Source of the DNA: Pseudomonas sp. BBP2017
GTDB lineage: Bacteria; Pseudomonadota; Gammaproteobacteria; Pseudomonadales; Pseudomonadaceae
Reading direction: 5' to 3'
NCBI RefSeq assembly: GCF_003024385.1
Contig: NZ_PVZN01000006.1
Coordinates: 1 to 64,000, forward strand
Length of the DNA stretch: 64,000 nt
In this document: positions 1 to 9,295 of the stretch, piece by piece
Layout: each line of letters opens with the position of its first letter
Position numbering within the stretch: the first letter of the stretch is position 1
Notes under the pieces: generated by a model
What the model was told of the DNA's origin: nothing
Databases searched by the model: none
The model's input: the letters and a program-made list of their open reading frames with translations, nothing else
Position numbers and translations under genes: made by a program

Positions 1-151
1 AAATGACTTATTCGAAGTCTTTCGACTTCTCGTGCAGTCACTTGTGATGCTGATAATCTTTTTGACTATCAGTCTGAGTCACAAGCACCCACACGAATTG
101 CTTGATTCGATTGTTAAAGAGCGGTGGCTGAAGTCTTTCGCTTCAACCGAG
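1..151 (-). other. 5' leader of an rRNA operon transcribed leftward (partial)
   Basis: Read on the minus strand, this stretch follows the third rRNA-type promoter and contains boxA, then an AT-richer leader with a short GAAGTC/GACTTC hairpin (about 15-30) before the window ends. The boxA and the sequence after it resemble the Pseudomonas pre-16S leader, so 16S rRNA should begin shortly beyond base 1. No part of the mature 16S sequence is inside the window. A reading frame at 32-367 on the plus strand is a by-product of this noncoding DNA. Confidence 0.8.
108..123 (-). promoter_or_regulatory. boxA antitermination element of the rRNA leader
   Basis: Minus-strand CGCTCTTTAACAATCG matches the bacterial rRNA boxA core (GCTCTTTAACAA), the binding site in nascent RNA for the NusB/NusE antitermination complex. 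It lies about 35 bp downstream of the promoter-proximal -10 box. Confidence 0.85.
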
Positions 152-157
152 GCGCGC

Positions 158-185
158 ATTCTACGCTTTCCTCAGGGCCTGTCAA
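158..185 (-). promoter_or_regulatory. rRNA operon promoter, proximal copy
   Basis: Minus-strand -35 TTGACA (185-180) and -10 TAGAAT (163-158) are separated by 16 bp, followed by a GC-rich GCGCGCC discriminator typical of stringently controlled rRNA promoters. Confidence 0.85.
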
Positions 186-267
186 GCGTTTATTTTGAAG
201 TCTTTCAGAATTTCTCTTTCAACTTCAAGCGCTTAACTCGCTGCGATCTCTCGTCAGCGGGAGGCGA

Positions 268-295
268 ATTCTACAGCGTTTCAATCCGCTGTCAA
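268..295 (-). promoter_or_regulatory. rRNA operon promoter, middle copy
   Basis: Minus-strand -35 TTGACA (295-290) and -10 TAGAAT (273-268) with a 16-bp spacer, and a GCCTC-type discriminator. Same architecture as the proximal copy, 110 bp further upstream. Confidence 0.8.
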
Positions 296-411
296 CCACC
301 TTTTTCACCGCTGCCGATCTTTCGATCGAAGCCCTTCCGACACTACCTGGAACATCTAACTCGTTGAATTTCAAGGAGTTTTCCGTTCCGACTACGCCGG
401 AAGTGGGGCGA

Positions 412-439
412 ATTATAGAGAGATTAAACGGGGCGTCAA
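412..439 (-). promoter_or_regulatory. rRNA operon promoter, distal copy
   Basis: Minus-strand -35 TTGACG (439-434) and -10 TATAAT (417-412), again with a 16-bp spacer, followed by a GC-rich CGCCCC stretch. The AT-rich DNA upstream (about 440-500) could serve as an UP element. Confidence 0.75.
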
Positions 440-505
440 GGACTTATTTCAAACTTATGACAATAAGCCCCTGAGTCGCCGTTTCTATATAGAAGGAAAG
501 GCTTC

Positions 506-1726
506 TTACAGCACGCTGACACTACGCAACCGTTCGATTTCCGCCGCAGCCAACCCCAACACCTCACCCAGGACCTGCTCGGTATGCTCACCCAGCAGTG
601 GCGGCGCATTGCGGTACTCCACAGGCGTCTCGGAAAGACGAATAGGGCTTGCTACCTGCGGCACCTTGCCAGCCAACGGATGCGGGATCTCGATAGCCAG
701 GCCGCGAGCCTTGACCTGAGGGTCGGCAAACATCTGCGCCAGATCGTTGATCGGCCCGCAAGGCACGCCCGCCTTCTCCAGCTGCACCACCCATTCAGCG
801 GTAGTCTTGAACACCGTGGCCTGGCGGATCAGCGGAATCAACTCGGCACGGTTGGCTACCCGCTGCTTGTTGGTAGCAAAGCGCGGGTCGTCCGCCCACT
901 GCGGCTGCCCAGCCACTTCAGCGAACTTTCGGAACTGCCCGTCGTTGCCCACGGTAAGAATGAAGTCACCGTCGGCAGTGGGGAAGTCCTGATAAGGCAC
1001 GATATTGGGATGGGCATTACCCAAACGCCGGGGAGGCGTGCCGGTAGTCAGGTAGTTCATGGCCTGGTTGGCCAGGCAGGCCACCTGGACGTCGAGCAAC
1101 GCCATGTCGATATGCTGCCCACCTCCATCATGGTCGCGATGGGCGAGGGCGGCCAGAATCGCCACGGTGGAGTACAGACCGGTAAGGATGTCGGTCAATG
1201 CCACACCCACCTTCACCGGCCCGGCACCTTCCTCACCCTCCGGGCGCCCGGTCAGGCTCATCAGCCCACCAAGCCCCTGGATCATGAAGTCGTAACCGGC
1301 ACGCTTGGCATACGGCCCGGTCTGACCGAAGCCAGTGATCGAGCAATAAATGAGCTGCGGGTTGATGGCCTTCAGGCTTTCATAGTCCAAACCATAGGCG
1401 GCCAGGCCACCGACCTTGAAGTTCTCGATAACCACATCGGACTTTGCTGCCAACTCACGCACCAGGCGCTGGCCTTCAGGTTGGGTGAAGTCGATGGTCA
1501 CCGAGCGCTTGTTACGGTTGGCCGACAGATAGTAAGCAGCCTCAGTGGTGTTCTCACCATAGGCGTCCTTGAGGAAGGGTGGCCCCCAGGCTCGCGTATC
1601 GTCGCCGGTTCCCGGGCGCTCGACCTTGATCACTTCGGCCCCAAGGTCGGCGAGAATCTGCCCGGACCATGGCCCGGCCAGCACTCGCGACAAATCCAGC
1701 ACCCGCAGATGAGATAGCGCGCCCAT
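506..1726 (-). CDS. gcdG: Class III (CaiB/BaiF) CoA-transferase, glutarate-activating
   Basis: This 406-residue protein belongs to the family III CoA-transferases, which move CoA between carboxylic acids through an aspartyl-CoA thioester. The N-terminus (LDLSRVLAGPW) is the family signature, and Asp179 in VALTDILTG sits where the catalytic aspartate is expected. It lies 14 bp downstream of gcdH in one operon, so the likely reaction is succinyl-CoA:glutarate CoA transfer, supplying glutaryl-CoA to GcdH in lysine/5-aminovalerate breakdown. A minus-strand AAGGA precedes the ATG. The substrate is inferred from the neighbour; the family is clear. Confidence 0.9.
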   Translation of the reverse strand: MGALSHLRVLDLSRVLAGPWSGQILADLGAEVIKVERPGTGDDTRAWGPPFLKDAYGENTTEAAYYLSANRNKRSVTIDFTQPEGQRLVRELAAKSDVVIENFKVGGLAAYGLDYESLKAINPQLIYCSITGFGQTGPYAKRAGYDFMIQGLGGLMSLTGRPEGEEGAGPVKVGVALTDILTGLYSTVAILAALAHRDHDGGGQHIDMALLDVQVACLANQAMNYLTTGTPPRRLGNAHPNIVPYQDFPTADGDFILTVGNDGQFRKFAEVAGQPQWADDPRFATNKQRVANRAELIPLIRQATVFKTTAEWVVQLEKAGVPCGPINDLAQMFADPQVKARGLAIEIPHPLAGKVPQVASPIRLSETPVEYRNAPPLLGEHTEQVLGEVLGLAAAEIERLRSVSVL

Positions 1727-1740
1727 GGGCTGGTTCCTTA

Positions 1741-2922
1741 TTAATAGAAGGCCTGGATGCCGGTTTGTGCACGACCGAGGATCAGCGCATGCACGTCGTG
1801 GGTACCTTCATAGGTGTTGACCACCTCCAGGTTGACCAGGTGGCGGGCTACGCCGAACTCGTCGGAGATGCCGTTGCCGCCGAGCATGTCGCGAGCCATA
1901 CGCGCGATATCCAGAGCCTTGCCGCAGGAATTGCGCTTCATGATCGAAGTGATTTCGACTGCGGCTGTGCCCTCATCCTTCATCCGCCCCAGACGCAGGC
2001 AGCCTTGCAGGGCCAGGGTAATCTCGGTCTGCATATCGGCCAGTTTCTTCTGGATCAGTTGGTTGGCTGCCAGTGGGCGACCGAATTGTTTGCGATCCAG
2101 GGTGTACTGGCGGGCGGTGTGCCAGCAGGCCTCAGCGGCACCCAGCGCGCCCCAGGAGATACCATAGCGAGCCGAGTTCAGGCAGGTGAACGGACCCTTC
2201 AGACCACGCACATCCGGGAAAATGTTCTCTTCCGGCACGAAGACGTTGTCCATGACGATTTCACCGGTGATCGAAGCGCGCAGGCCGACCTTACCGTGAA
2301 TCGCTGGGGCGCTCAGACCCTGCCAGCCTTTCTCCAGGACGAAGCCGCGGATATCGCCAGCATCGTCCTTGGCCCAGACCACGAAGACATCGGCAATCGG
2401 GCTGTTGGTGATCCACATCTTGCTGCCGGTCAGGCGATAACCACCGTCGACTTTCTTCGCCCGGGTAATCATCGAACCCGGGTCAGAACCATGATCAGGC
2501 TCGGTCAGGCCGAAGCAACCGATCCACTCACCACTGGCAAGCTTGGGCAGGTACTTCTGCTTGGTTGCTTCAGAACCGAACTCGTTGATTGGCACCATCA
2601 CCAGCGAGGACTGCACACTCATCATCGAACGGTAGCCCGAGTCGATACGCTCCACTTCACGGGCAATCAAGCCGTAGCACACATAGTTCAGGCCGCTGCC
2701 ACCGTACTGCTCAGGGATGGTCGCGCCGAGCAGGCCGATCTCGCCCATTTCGCGAAAGATCGCAGGGTCGGTCCGCTCATGACGGAAGGCTTCCAGCACG
2801 CGCGGGGCCAGCTTGTCCTGGGCGAACTGATAAGCGCTGTCACGCACCATGCGCTCTTCTTCAGTGAGCTGTTGGTCCAGCAACAGCGGGTCGATCCAGT
2901 TGAAGCTTGCTTTACCGGCCAT
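1741..2922 (-). CDS. gcdH: Glutaryl-CoA dehydrogenase
   Basis: The 393-residue product is an acyl-CoA dehydrogenase of the glutaryl-CoA type. It oxidises and decarboxylates glutaryl-CoA to crotonyl-CoA with FAD, passing electrons to ETF. The FAD/substrate motif [12 protein letters not shown] is present near residue 140, and the C-terminal YEGTHDVH holds the catalytic Glu (about residue 372), the position used by GCDH rather than by medium-chain enzymes. Length matches the family. The ATG has GAGGA upstream. It is first in the gcdH-gcdG operon and divergent from the LysR gene, which implies substrate-induced control. Confidence 0.95.
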   Translation of the reverse strand: MAGKASFNWIDPLLLDQQLTEEERMVRDSAYQFAQDKLAPRVLEAFRHERTDPAIFREMGEIGLLGATIPEQYGGSGLNYVCYGLIAREVERIDSGYRSMMSVQSSLVMVPINEFGSEATKQKYLPKLASGEWIGCFGLTEPDHGSDPGSMITRAKKVDGGYRLTGSKMWITNSPIADVFVVWAKDDAGDIRGFVLEKGWQGLSAPAIHGKVGLRASITGEIVMDNVFVPEENIFPDVRGLKGPFTCLNSARYGISWGALGAAEACWHTARQYTLDRKQFGRPLAANQLIQKKLADMQTEITLALQGCLRLGRMKDEGTAAVEITSIMKRNSCGKALDIARMARDMLGGNGISDEFGVARHLVNLEVVNTYEGTHDVHALILGRAQTGIQAFY

Positions 2923-3014
2923 GAGCGAATCCTCGAAAAATGGGACCAGAGTTGTTGTGCATTGATCCTAGGCCTGATCAGCTGACGAGACAAACGAGGA
3001 ATGCGCATAGTCTT

Positions 3015-3029
3015 GTGATAATTTCTCAC
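3015..3029. promoter_or_regulatory. Candidate GcdR (LysR-type) operator
   Basis: GTGATAATTTCTCAC is an interrupted palindrome (GTGA-N7-TCAC) that contains the T-N11-A pattern preferred by LysR regulators. It lies between the divergent gcdH and gcdR starts, 54 bp from the gcdR ATG. A second GTGAGA at 3068 overlaps the beginning of gcdR. Assignment is by position and pattern only. Confidence 0.5.
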
Positions 3030-3082
3030 TCCGTAACGATCATAAAGCCCATCTCTACGCATAATTAGTGAGATTGACGTAC

Positions 3083-4009
3083 ATGCGACGGAAGATCCCC
3101 AGCACTGCGGCCCTGGTCTGCTTCGAAGCAGCCGCCCGCCATGAGAGCTTCACCAAGGCCTCGCAAGAGCTGTCCCTCACGCAGGGTGCCGTATGTCGGC
3201 AAATTGCCGGGCTGGAGGAGTTCCTCAATGTCGAACTGTTTCGCCGTTCACGTCGCGGGGTGAAGCTCACCGAAGCCGGGCTCTCCTACAGCCGCCGGGT
3301 AGCCACGCAGCTGGATGCAGTGGAACGCGATACCTTGTCAGTGATGGGCCAGCAGGGCGCCAACGTCATCGAGCTCGCCGTGGTTCCGACCTTCGGCACG
3401 CAATGGCTGCTGCCCAGGCTCAAGGACTTCCAGCAGCGCCACCCGGAAGTCACGGTCAACCTGACCAACCGCACCCGGCCTTTCCTCTTTGCCGACACCC
3501 CCTTCGATGCAGCCATCTATTTCGGTGATGCCGATTGGTCCGGTACTCATTCCCATCGACTGATGGGCGAGAATCCGGTGCCGGTCTGCAGTCCGAACTT
3601 GCTAGGCGGAGCCGGACAGCTGGAGGGCGAACAGATCGCCCAACTGCCCCTGCTTCAGCAAACCACACGCCCCTACGCCTGGCGCCAATGGTTCAACAGC
3701 CTGGAGATGAACATTGCGCGCGACATGACTGGCCCGCGCTATGAGCTATTCTCGATGTTGGCACAGGCCGCCATGCATGAGATGGGTGTTGCGCTGATTC
3801 CACCGTTCCTGATCCAGCGCGAACTGGCAGAAGGGCGCCTGGTCGTGGCCAACCGACATGGGCTTTCGAGCATCAAGGCGTATTACCTGATGATCCCGGA
3901 ACGTAAGGTCGAGTCCGCCTCGCTGCGCGCTTTCCGCGATTGGCTGGTAGTTGAAGCCGAGCGCTATGCCCTCGCACACAAGGACGAAAGCCACAACCTG
4001 ACCCCGTAG
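3083..4009 (+). CDS. gcdR: LysR-family regulator of glutarate catabolism
   Basis: The 308-residue protein has an N-terminal winged helix-turn-helix (AALVCFEAAARHESFTKASQ, then LTQGAVCRQIAGLEEFLNV) and a C-terminal periplasmic-binding-like effector domain, the standard LysR layout. It is divergent from gcdH-gcdG, the usual arrangement for a LysR activator and its target, and the same triad is found in other pseudomonads. Start: the ATG at 3083 begins MRRKIPS, as in related GcvA/GcdR-like proteins; an in-frame GTG at 3068 would add five residues and neither has a strong ribosome site. Glutarate or glutaryl-CoA is the probable effector, by inference. Confidence 0.88.
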   Translation: MRRKIPSTAALVCFEAAARHESFTKASQELSLTQGAVCRQIAGLEEFLNVELFRRSRRGVKLTEAGLSYSRRVATQLDAVERDTLSVMGQQGANVIELAVVPTFGTQWLLPRLKDFQQRHPEVTVNLTNRTRPFLFADTPFDAAIYFGDADWSGTHSHRLMGENPVPVCSPNLLGGAGQLEGEQIAQLPLLQQTTRPYAWRQWFNSLEMNIARDMTGPRYELFSMLAQAAMHEMGVALIPPFLIQRELAEGRLVVANRHGLSSIKAYYLMIPERKVESASLRAFRDWLVVEAERYALAHKDESHNLTP

Positions 4010-4416
4010 TCAGCAAAAATTGAACCCTACAGATGTACGTAAATGTCGCAATTTGCACAACTGTTTCTCCACCCCCTCCAACACCTCTTAACCCTGCTGT
4101 TTATGCGGCCTTCACTGCATAAATCGCGTTTTGATTAACGCATCCAGAGAATTCGGCGGAATTTTTTCAAAATTTACCGTAATCTCCCTGAAGCCCATAG
4201 TTTGCGGGCTCCAGGCCTGTTCTTGCGACATTCGGTCACAGGGTGACTTGTAGCTTGATTAGCGTCACCCTTCAAAACTGGTTGAAGCAATTCAGGAATC
4301 AACTGCAAAATGCCGCGCCCCGCCAGAATTCGGCGGGATCGTGCTGATCGGCCGCCCCAGAAGCACCATCCGCAGTGCACTGGTTTACCTACAAAAGATC
4401 ACGCAGGAGATTTGAC
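4010..4416. other. Intergenic region gcdR-pntAA
   Basis: About 400 bp without a credible gene. A direct repeat of GAATTCGGCGG occurs at about 4149 and 4325. AGCCC/GGGCT arms around 4191-4210 could form a hairpin, but no T-run follows. The AT-rich centre (about 4150-4180) is the likeliest promoter zone for pntAA; no convincing -35/-10 pair could be fixed. Confidence 0.4.
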
Positions 4417-5538
4417 GTGCACATTGGTGTTCCTCTCGAAACGCAGACGGGCGAAACACGGGTTGCTGCAACCCCGGAAACCATCAAGAAACTGATTGGT
4501 CAGGGGCATCAGGTCACCGTCCAGAGCGGCGCCGGCATCAACGCCAGCGTTCCGGACAGTGCCTATGAAGCAGCAGGCGCCACTATTGGCAGCGCTGCCG
4601 ATGCGTTTGGTGCACAGCTTGTTCTGAAAGTTGTGGCTCCCGACGATAGCGAACTGGCCCAGATCAAGAGCGGCACCGTACTGGTGGGTATGCTCAACCC
4701 GTTCAACAACGACATCATCGCCAAGATGGCCGAACGCGGTATTACCGCCTTCGCCCTCGAAGCAGCGCCGCGCACCTCACGGGCACAGAGCCTCGATGTG
4801 CTGTCTTCGCAGGCCAACATTGCCGGTTACAAAGCGGTGCTGCTGGCGGCTCATCACTATCCGCGCTTCATGCCGATGCTGATGACCGCAGCGGGAACCG
4901 TAAAAGCCGCTCGCGTGTTGATTCTCGGTGCAGGCGTGGCCGGGCTGCAGGCCATCGCCACGGCCAAGCGCCTGGGTGCGGTAATCGAAGCCTCGGACGT
5001 GCGTCCGGCGGTGAAAGAGCAGATCGAATCGTTGGGTGCCAAGTTCATCGACGTCCCGTACGAGACCGATGAAGAACGCGAATGCGCCGAAGGTGTCGGC
5101 GGCTATGCCCGGCCAATGCCAGCCAGCTGGATGCAGCGTCAGGCCCTGGCCGTGCACGAGCGCGCAAAACAGGCTGACATCGTCATTACCACCGCGCTGA
5201 TCCCCGGCCGCAAGGCACCGACCCTGCTCAGCGCCGAGACCGTTGCGCAAATGAAGCCGGGGTCGGTGGTCATTGACCTGGCGGCAGCCCAGGGAGGCAA
5301 CTGCCCGCTGACTGTCGCCGACCAGGTGGTGGTAGCGCAGGGCGTGACTATCGTCGGCCCGACCAACCTGCCCGCGCAAGTGGGTGCCGATGCTTCGGCC
5401 CTGTATGCCCGCAACCTGCTCGACTTCATGAAGCTGCTGTTCGACAAGGACAATCAGCTTGTGATCAACCTCGAAGACGATATCGTCGCCGCGTGCCTGA
5501 TGTGCCGCGACGGCCAGATCATCCGCAAGAACGGATAA
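4417..5538 (+). CDS. pntAA: NAD(P) transhydrogenase alpha subunit, part 1
   Basis: This is the NAD(H)-binding domain I of the proton-translocating transhydrogenase (373 residues), which reduces NADP+ with NADH using the proton gradient. It shows the alanine-dehydrogenase/PNT N-terminal domain ([19 protein letters not shown]) and the Rossmann motif [18 protein letters not shown] near residue 170. The GTG at 4417 is chosen because AGGAGA (4405-4410) sits 6 bp upstream and homologs start at this residue; the longer frame from 4375 lacks support. As in other pseudomonads the alpha chain is split in two (pntAA, pntAB), unlike the fused E. coli PntA. Confidence 0.93.
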   Translation: MHIGVPLETQTGETRVAATPETIKKLIGQGHQVTVQSGAGINASVPDSAYEAAGATIGSAADAFGAQLVLKVVAPDDSELAQIKSGTVLVGMLNPFNNDIIAKMAERGITAFALEAAPRTSRAQSLDVLSSQANIAGYKAVLLAAHHYPRFMPMLMTAAGTVKAARVLILGAGVAGLQAIATAKRLGAVIEASDVRPAVKEQIESLGAKFIDVPYETDEERECAEGVGGYARPMPASWMQRQALAVHERAKQADIVITTALIPGRKAPTLLSAETVAQMKPGSVVIDLAAAQGGNCPLTVADQVVVAQGVTIVGPTNLPAQVGADASALYARNLLDFMKLLFDKDNQLVINLEDDIVAACLMCRDGQIIRKNG

Positions 5539-5549
5539 GGAGCCAGACA

Positions 5550-5867
5550 ATGGAAGACATGCTGATCTCTCACGGCGTCTATAACCTGATCATTTTCGTG
5601 CTGGCGATCTATGTCGGTTACCACGTGGTGTGGAACGTCACCCCGGCCCTGCATACTCCTCTGATGGCGGTTACCAACGCCATTTCCGCCATCGTCATCG
5701 TCGGCGCCATGCTGGCCGCTGCGCTGACCGTGACGCCGCTGGGCAAAATCATGGGCACCCTGGCGGTGGCCCTGGCAGCGGTCAACGTATTCGGTGGTTT
5801 TTTGGTCACCCGGCGCATGCTGGAGATGTTCAAGAAGAAAGCCGCAAAGGCTGAGGGGAAGCAGTAA
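5550..5867 (+). CDS. pntAB: NAD(P) transhydrogenase alpha subunit, part 2 (membrane)
   Basis: This 105-residue membrane protein carries the short hydrophobic part of the alpha chain, with three transmembrane helices (about residues 10-30, 35-58 and 62-85). It joins PntB to form the proton channel, domain II. The ATG at 5550 follows AAGGAG by 7 bp and is 11 bp after the pntAA stop; the frame stays open further upstream inside pntAA but has no ribosome site there. Confidence 0.93.
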   Translation: MEDMLISHGVYNLIIFVLAIYVGYHVVWNVTPALHTPLMAVTNAISAIVIVGAMLAAALTVTPLGKIMGTLAVALAAVNVFGGFLVTRRMLEMFKKKAAKAEGKQ

Positions 5868-5869
5868 AC

Positions 5870-7306
5870 ATGAGCATGAACCTGGTAACACTTCTCTACC
5901 TTGTCGCCTCGGTATGCTTCATCCAGGCGCTCAAGGGCCTGTCGCACCCGACCACCTCGCGGCGCGGCAACCTGTTCGGCATGCTCGGTATGGCCCTGGC
6001 GATCGTCACCACCGTCGGCCTGATCTATAAGCTCGGCGCGGAGCTGGCCACCGACGGTATCGGCTATGTGATTGTCGGCCTGCTGGTCGGCGGCACCGCC
6101 GGTTCGATCATGGCCAAGCGCGTTGAAATGACCAAGATGCCTGAGCTGGTTGCCTTCATGCACAGCATGATCGGTCTGGCCGCGGTGTTCATTGCCATTG
6201 CCGCAGTGGTCGAGCCACAGTCGCTAGGGATCGTCTCCAGCATCAGCGACCCGATCCCGACCGGTAACCGCCTGGAGCTGTTCCTCGGTGCCGCCATTGG
6301 TGCAATCACCTTCTCCGGTTCGGTGATTGCCTTCGGCAAGCTCTCCGGCAAGTACAAGTTCCGCCTGTTCCAGGGCGCACCGGTACAGTTCACGGGCCAA
6401 CACAAGCTGAACCTGGTTCTGGGCCTGGCAACCATTGGCCTGGGCCTGGTCTTCACCTTCACCGGTAGCTACAGCGCCTTCGCCCTGATGCTGATCCTGG
6501 CGTTCATCATGGGCGTGCTGATCATCATCCCGATTGGCGGTGCCGACATGCCGGTGGTGGTGTCGATGCTCAACAGCTACTCGGGCTGGGCGGCTGCCGG
6601 TATCGGCTTCTCGCTGAACAACTCGATGTTGATCATTGCCGGCTCGCTGGTAGGTTCGTCAGGTGCCATCCTCTCGTACATCATGTGCAAGGCGATGAAC
6701 CGTTCGTTCTTCAATGTGATTCTCGGCGGCTTCGGCGGCGCTGCAGACGCTGGTGGTCCAGCCGGTGCCCAGGAAGCCCGTCCGGTGAAGTCCGGTTCGG
6801 CCGACGACGCCACCTTCCTGCTGAGCAACGCCGACACCGTGATCATCGTTCCTGGCTACGGCCTGGCGGTGGCCCGTGCCCAACACGCGCTCAAGGAACT
6901 GACCGAAAAGCTGACCCACAACGGCGTCACCGTGAAGTATGCAATTCACCCGGTGGCAGGGCGTATGCCCGGCCACATGAACGTACTGCTGGCCGAAGCT
7001 GAAGTACCGTACGACCAGGTGTTCGAGATGGAAGACATCAACTCCGAGTTCGGCCAGGCCGACGTGGTGCTGGTACTCGGTGCCAACGACGTGGTCAACC
7101 CGGCGGCGAAGAACGATCCGAAGTCGCCAATCGCCGGCATGCCGATTCTTGAGGCATTCAAGGCCAAGACCATCATCGTCAACAAGCGCTCCATGGCCAG
7201 TGGCTATGCAGGACTTGATAACGAACTGTTCTATCTGGACAAAACCATGATGGTTTTCGGCGACGCCAAGAAGGTCATCGAAGACATGGTCAAAGCTGTC
7301 GACTAA
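5870..7306 (+). CDS. pntB: NAD(P) transhydrogenase beta subunit
   Basis: The 478-residue protein has about nine transmembrane helices in its first 270 residues (domain II) and a soluble NADP(H)-binding domain III at the C-terminus. That domain includes VPGYGLAVARAQH near residue 328, GRMPGHMNVLLAEA and the NKRSMASGYAG loop. It starts 2 bp after the pntAB stop, so translation is probably coupled. It is the last gene of the operon and is followed by an intrinsic terminator at 7330. The complex supplies NADPH for biosynthesis and redox defence. Confidence 0.95.
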   Translation: MSMNLVTLLYLVASVCFIQALKGLSHPTTSRRGNLFGMLGMALAIVTTVGLIYKLGAELATDGIGYVIVGLLVGGTAGSIMAKRVEMTKMPELVAFMHSMIGLAAVFIAIAAVVEPQSLGIVSSISDPIPTGNRLELFLGAAIGAITFSGSVIAFGKLSGKYKFRLFQGAPVQFTGQHKLNLVLGLATIGLGLVFTFTGSYSAFALMLILAFIMGVLIIIPIGGADMPVVVSMLNSYSGWAAAGIGFSLNNSMLIIAGSLVGSSGAILSYIMCKAMNRSFFNVILGGFGGAADAGGPAGAQEARPVKSGSADDATFLLSNADTVIIVPGYGLAVARAQHALKELTEKLTHNGVTVKYAIHPVAGRMPGHMNVLLAEAEVPYDQVFEMEDINSEFGQADVVLVLGANDVVNPAAKNDPKSPIAGMPILEAFKAKTIIVNKRSMASGYAGLDNELFYLDKTMMVFGDAKKVIEDMVKAVD

Positions 7307-7329
7307 GTCGTTGGCAGGCTGTGACAATT

Positions 7330-7360
7330 AGCCCCAGCGCGGTACCGGCTGGGGCTTTTT
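7330..7360 (+). terminator. Intrinsic terminator after pntB
   Basis: AGCCCCAGC (7330-7338) pairs with GCTGGGGCT (7348-7356) around a 9-base loop and is followed by a run of T to 7360. Confidence 0.9.
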
Positions 7361-7483
7361 AATGCCCGGCCCACCGACAGAAGGCTCTATTTCATGGCTT
7401 CGCATTCGACCTTGGTCGTGGGACGCCGGGCTGCTAAGTCTCTAGACTGCGCATCTAGCTTTAGTAGCCTGAGATAACAATCC

Positions 7484-8977
7484 ATGTACCGTGATCGTAT
7501 CCGCTTGTCCTCCCTGCACAGCAAGGTAATGAGTGCGGCTGATGCCGCTGGCCTGATCGAGGACGGCATGACCGTCGGCATGAGCGGCTTTACCCGCGCC
7601 GGCGAAGCCAAGGCGGTGCCGCATGCACTGGCCGAACGTGCCAAGCAATCTCCGCTGCAAATCAGCCTGATGACCGGTGCCAGTCTGGGCAACGACCTGG
7701 ACAAGGAACTGACCGAAGCCGGTGTTCTGGCCCGCCGTATGCCATTCCAGGTCGATAGCACACTGCGCAAGGCCATCAACGATGGCAAGGTCATGTTCAT
7801 TGACCAGCACCTGTCGGAAACCGTGGAACAGCTGCGCAACCAGCAACTGAAGCTGCCGGACATTGCGGTCATTGAAGCAGTTGCCATCACCGAACAAGGC
7901 CACATCGTACCGACCACCTCGGTGGGTAACTCGGCCAGCTTCGCAATCTTCGCCAAACAGGTGATCGTCGAGATCAACATGGCCCACAACGCCAACCTGG
8001 AAGGCCTGCACGACATCTATATCCCGACCTACCGGCCAACCCGCACACCGATCCCGCTGGTCAAAGTCGATGACCGCATTGGCAGCACCGCGATCCCGAT
8101 CGACCCGGCCAAGATTGTCGGCATTGTCATCACCGAGCAACCGGACTCGCCATCCACCGTACTGCCGCCAGATGATGAAACGCAGGGCATCGCCAACCAC
8201 CTGATCAACTTCTTCAAACAGGAAGTGGCAGCAGGGCGCATGACCAACAAGCTCGGCCCGCTGCAGGCGGGTATCGGCAGCATCGCCAACGCGGTGATGT
8301 GCGGCCTGATCGATTCGCCATTCGAAGACCTGACCATGTACTCCGAAGTACTGCAGGACTCGACCTTCGACCTGATCGACGCCGGCAAGCTGAGCTTTGC
8401 CTCGGGCAGCTCCATCACCCTGTCGAGCCGTCGCAACGCCGATGTGTTCGGTAACCTGGAACGCTATAAGGACAAACTGGTCCTGCGCCCTCAGGAAATC
8501 TCCAACCACCCTGAAGTGGTGCGCCGCCTGGGTATCATCGGCATCAACACCGCCCTTGAGTTCGACCTGTACGGCAACGTCAACTCCACGCACGTCTGCG
8601 GCACGCGGATGATGAACGGCATCGGCGGCTCGGGTGACTTCGCCCGCAACGCTCACCTGGCGATCTTCGTCACCAAGTCGATTGCCAAAGGCGGTGCGAT
8701 CTCCAGCGTGGTGCCAATGGTCAGCCATGTGGACCATACCGAGCATGACGTCGATATCCTCGTCACCGAGCAAGGTCTGGCCGATCTGCGTGGCCTGGCG
8801 CCACGCGAGCGTGCACGGGTGATCATCGACAACTGTGTGCACCCCGACTATCGCGATGCGCTGAATGACTACTTCACCCGGGCTTGCGAGCGCGGCGGTC
8901 ATACTCCGCACATCTTGCGTGAAGCCCTGGCCTGGCACGAAAACCTGGAAGAAACCGGGCGCATGCTCGCCAGCTAA
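7484..8977 (+). CDS. Acetyl-CoA hydrolase/transferase family protein (succinyl-CoA:acetate type)
   Basis: The 497-residue protein is a class I CoA-transferase of the ACH1/Cat1/ScpC group, which transfers CoA between acetate, propionate and succinate or hydrolyses acyl-CoA. Two tandem CoA-transferase halves are visible. Glu288 in YSEVLQD is the expected catalytic glutamate that forms the glutamyl-CoA intermediate, and the GIGGSGDFARNA loop is conserved. It is monocistronic: a terminator lies upstream and 300 bp of noncoding DNA downstream. Its likely role is recycling CoA from acetyl- or propionyl-CoA, or acetate activation; the preferred substrate cannot be read from sequence. Confidence 0.9.
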   Translation: MYRDRIRLSSLHSKVMSAADAAGLIEDGMTVGMSGFTRAGEAKAVPHALAERAKQSPLQISLMTGASLGNDLDKELTEAGVLARRMPFQVDSTLRKAINDGKVMFIDQHLSETVEQLRNQQLKLPDIAVIEAVAITEQGHIVPTTSVGNSASFAIFAKQVIVEINMAHNANLEGLHDIYIPTYRPTRTPIPLVKVDDRIGSTAIPIDPAKIVGIVITEQPDSPSTVLPPDDETQGIANHLINFFKQEVAAGRMTNKLGPLQAGIGSIANAVMCGLIDSPFEDLTMYSEVLQDSTFDLIDAGKLSFASGSSITLSSRRNADVFGNLERYKDKLVLRPQEISNHPEVVRRLGIIGINTALEFDLYGNVNSTHVCGTRMMNGIGGSGDFARNAHLAIFVTKSIAKGGAISSVVPMVSHVDHTEHDVDILVTEQGLADLRGLAPRERARVIIDNCVHPDYRDALNDYFTRACERGGHTPHILREALAWHENLEETGRMLAS

Positions 8978-8990
8978 ACCTCACCGTTTT

Positions 8991-9020
8991 CAGCCGGTGG
9001 TGCGCAATGCTCACCGGCTG
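8991..9020. repeat. Inverted repeat after the CoA-transferase gene
   Basis: CAGCCGGTG (8991-8999) and CACCGGCTG (9012-9020) form a perfect 9-bp stem with a 12-base loop, 13 bp after the stop codon. No T-run follows on the plus strand, so it is a possible transcript-end hairpin rather than a standard intrinsic terminator. Confidence 0.5.
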
Positions 9021-9047
9021 AACAGTTGGCAACCATTAGCTAACATA

Positions 9048-9221
9048 AACTGTTCTACTGTACCGGTCTTTTCGCCCCCGCTTTCCCTCTCCGCACTCTA
9101 CCCTCAAGCAAAATTGCACCACTTTAGTGCGGACCAGTACAGTTGCGCCTATTCCGAGTGCAACAGCGCTCTAAAACAGTTAACTGGCCCATCACAATGT
9201 AGGTGAACTGTATCTACTGTT
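9048..9221. promoter_or_regulatory. Cluster of ACTGT/ACAGT operator-like motifs upstream of the DUF1127 gene
   Basis: Within about 175 bp there are AACTGT (9048), TACTGTACC (9056), AGTACAGTT (9136), the palindrome CAGTTAACTG (9177-9186), AACTGT (9206) and TACTGT (9215). Two of the groups have the same paired form, AACTGT then TACTGT, offset by 8 or 9 bp. This density suggests binding sites for a regulator using directly repeated half-sites (MocR/GntR-type proteins are one such class); no regulator gene lies next to it. Confidence 0.45.
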
Positions 9222-9295
9222 ATCGACGACAGAGGAGGATCATTGGCATCAGTTAAATCACTACCTAATGCCGCCACAAGCGGAAGGATGACATC

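Noticed and set aside
32..367. 111-codon plus-strand frame at the left end
   Set aside because: It runs through the rRNA promoters and leader, has no ribosome site and no recognisable protein.
584..1717. 377-codon frame opposite gcdG
   Set aside because: Antisense shadow of a GC-rich gene; the minus-strand protein has clear CoA-transferase motifs.
7442..8938. 498-codon frame opposite the CoA hydrolase/transferase
   Set aside because: Low-complexity H/Q/D/V composition typical of antisense frames; no domain.
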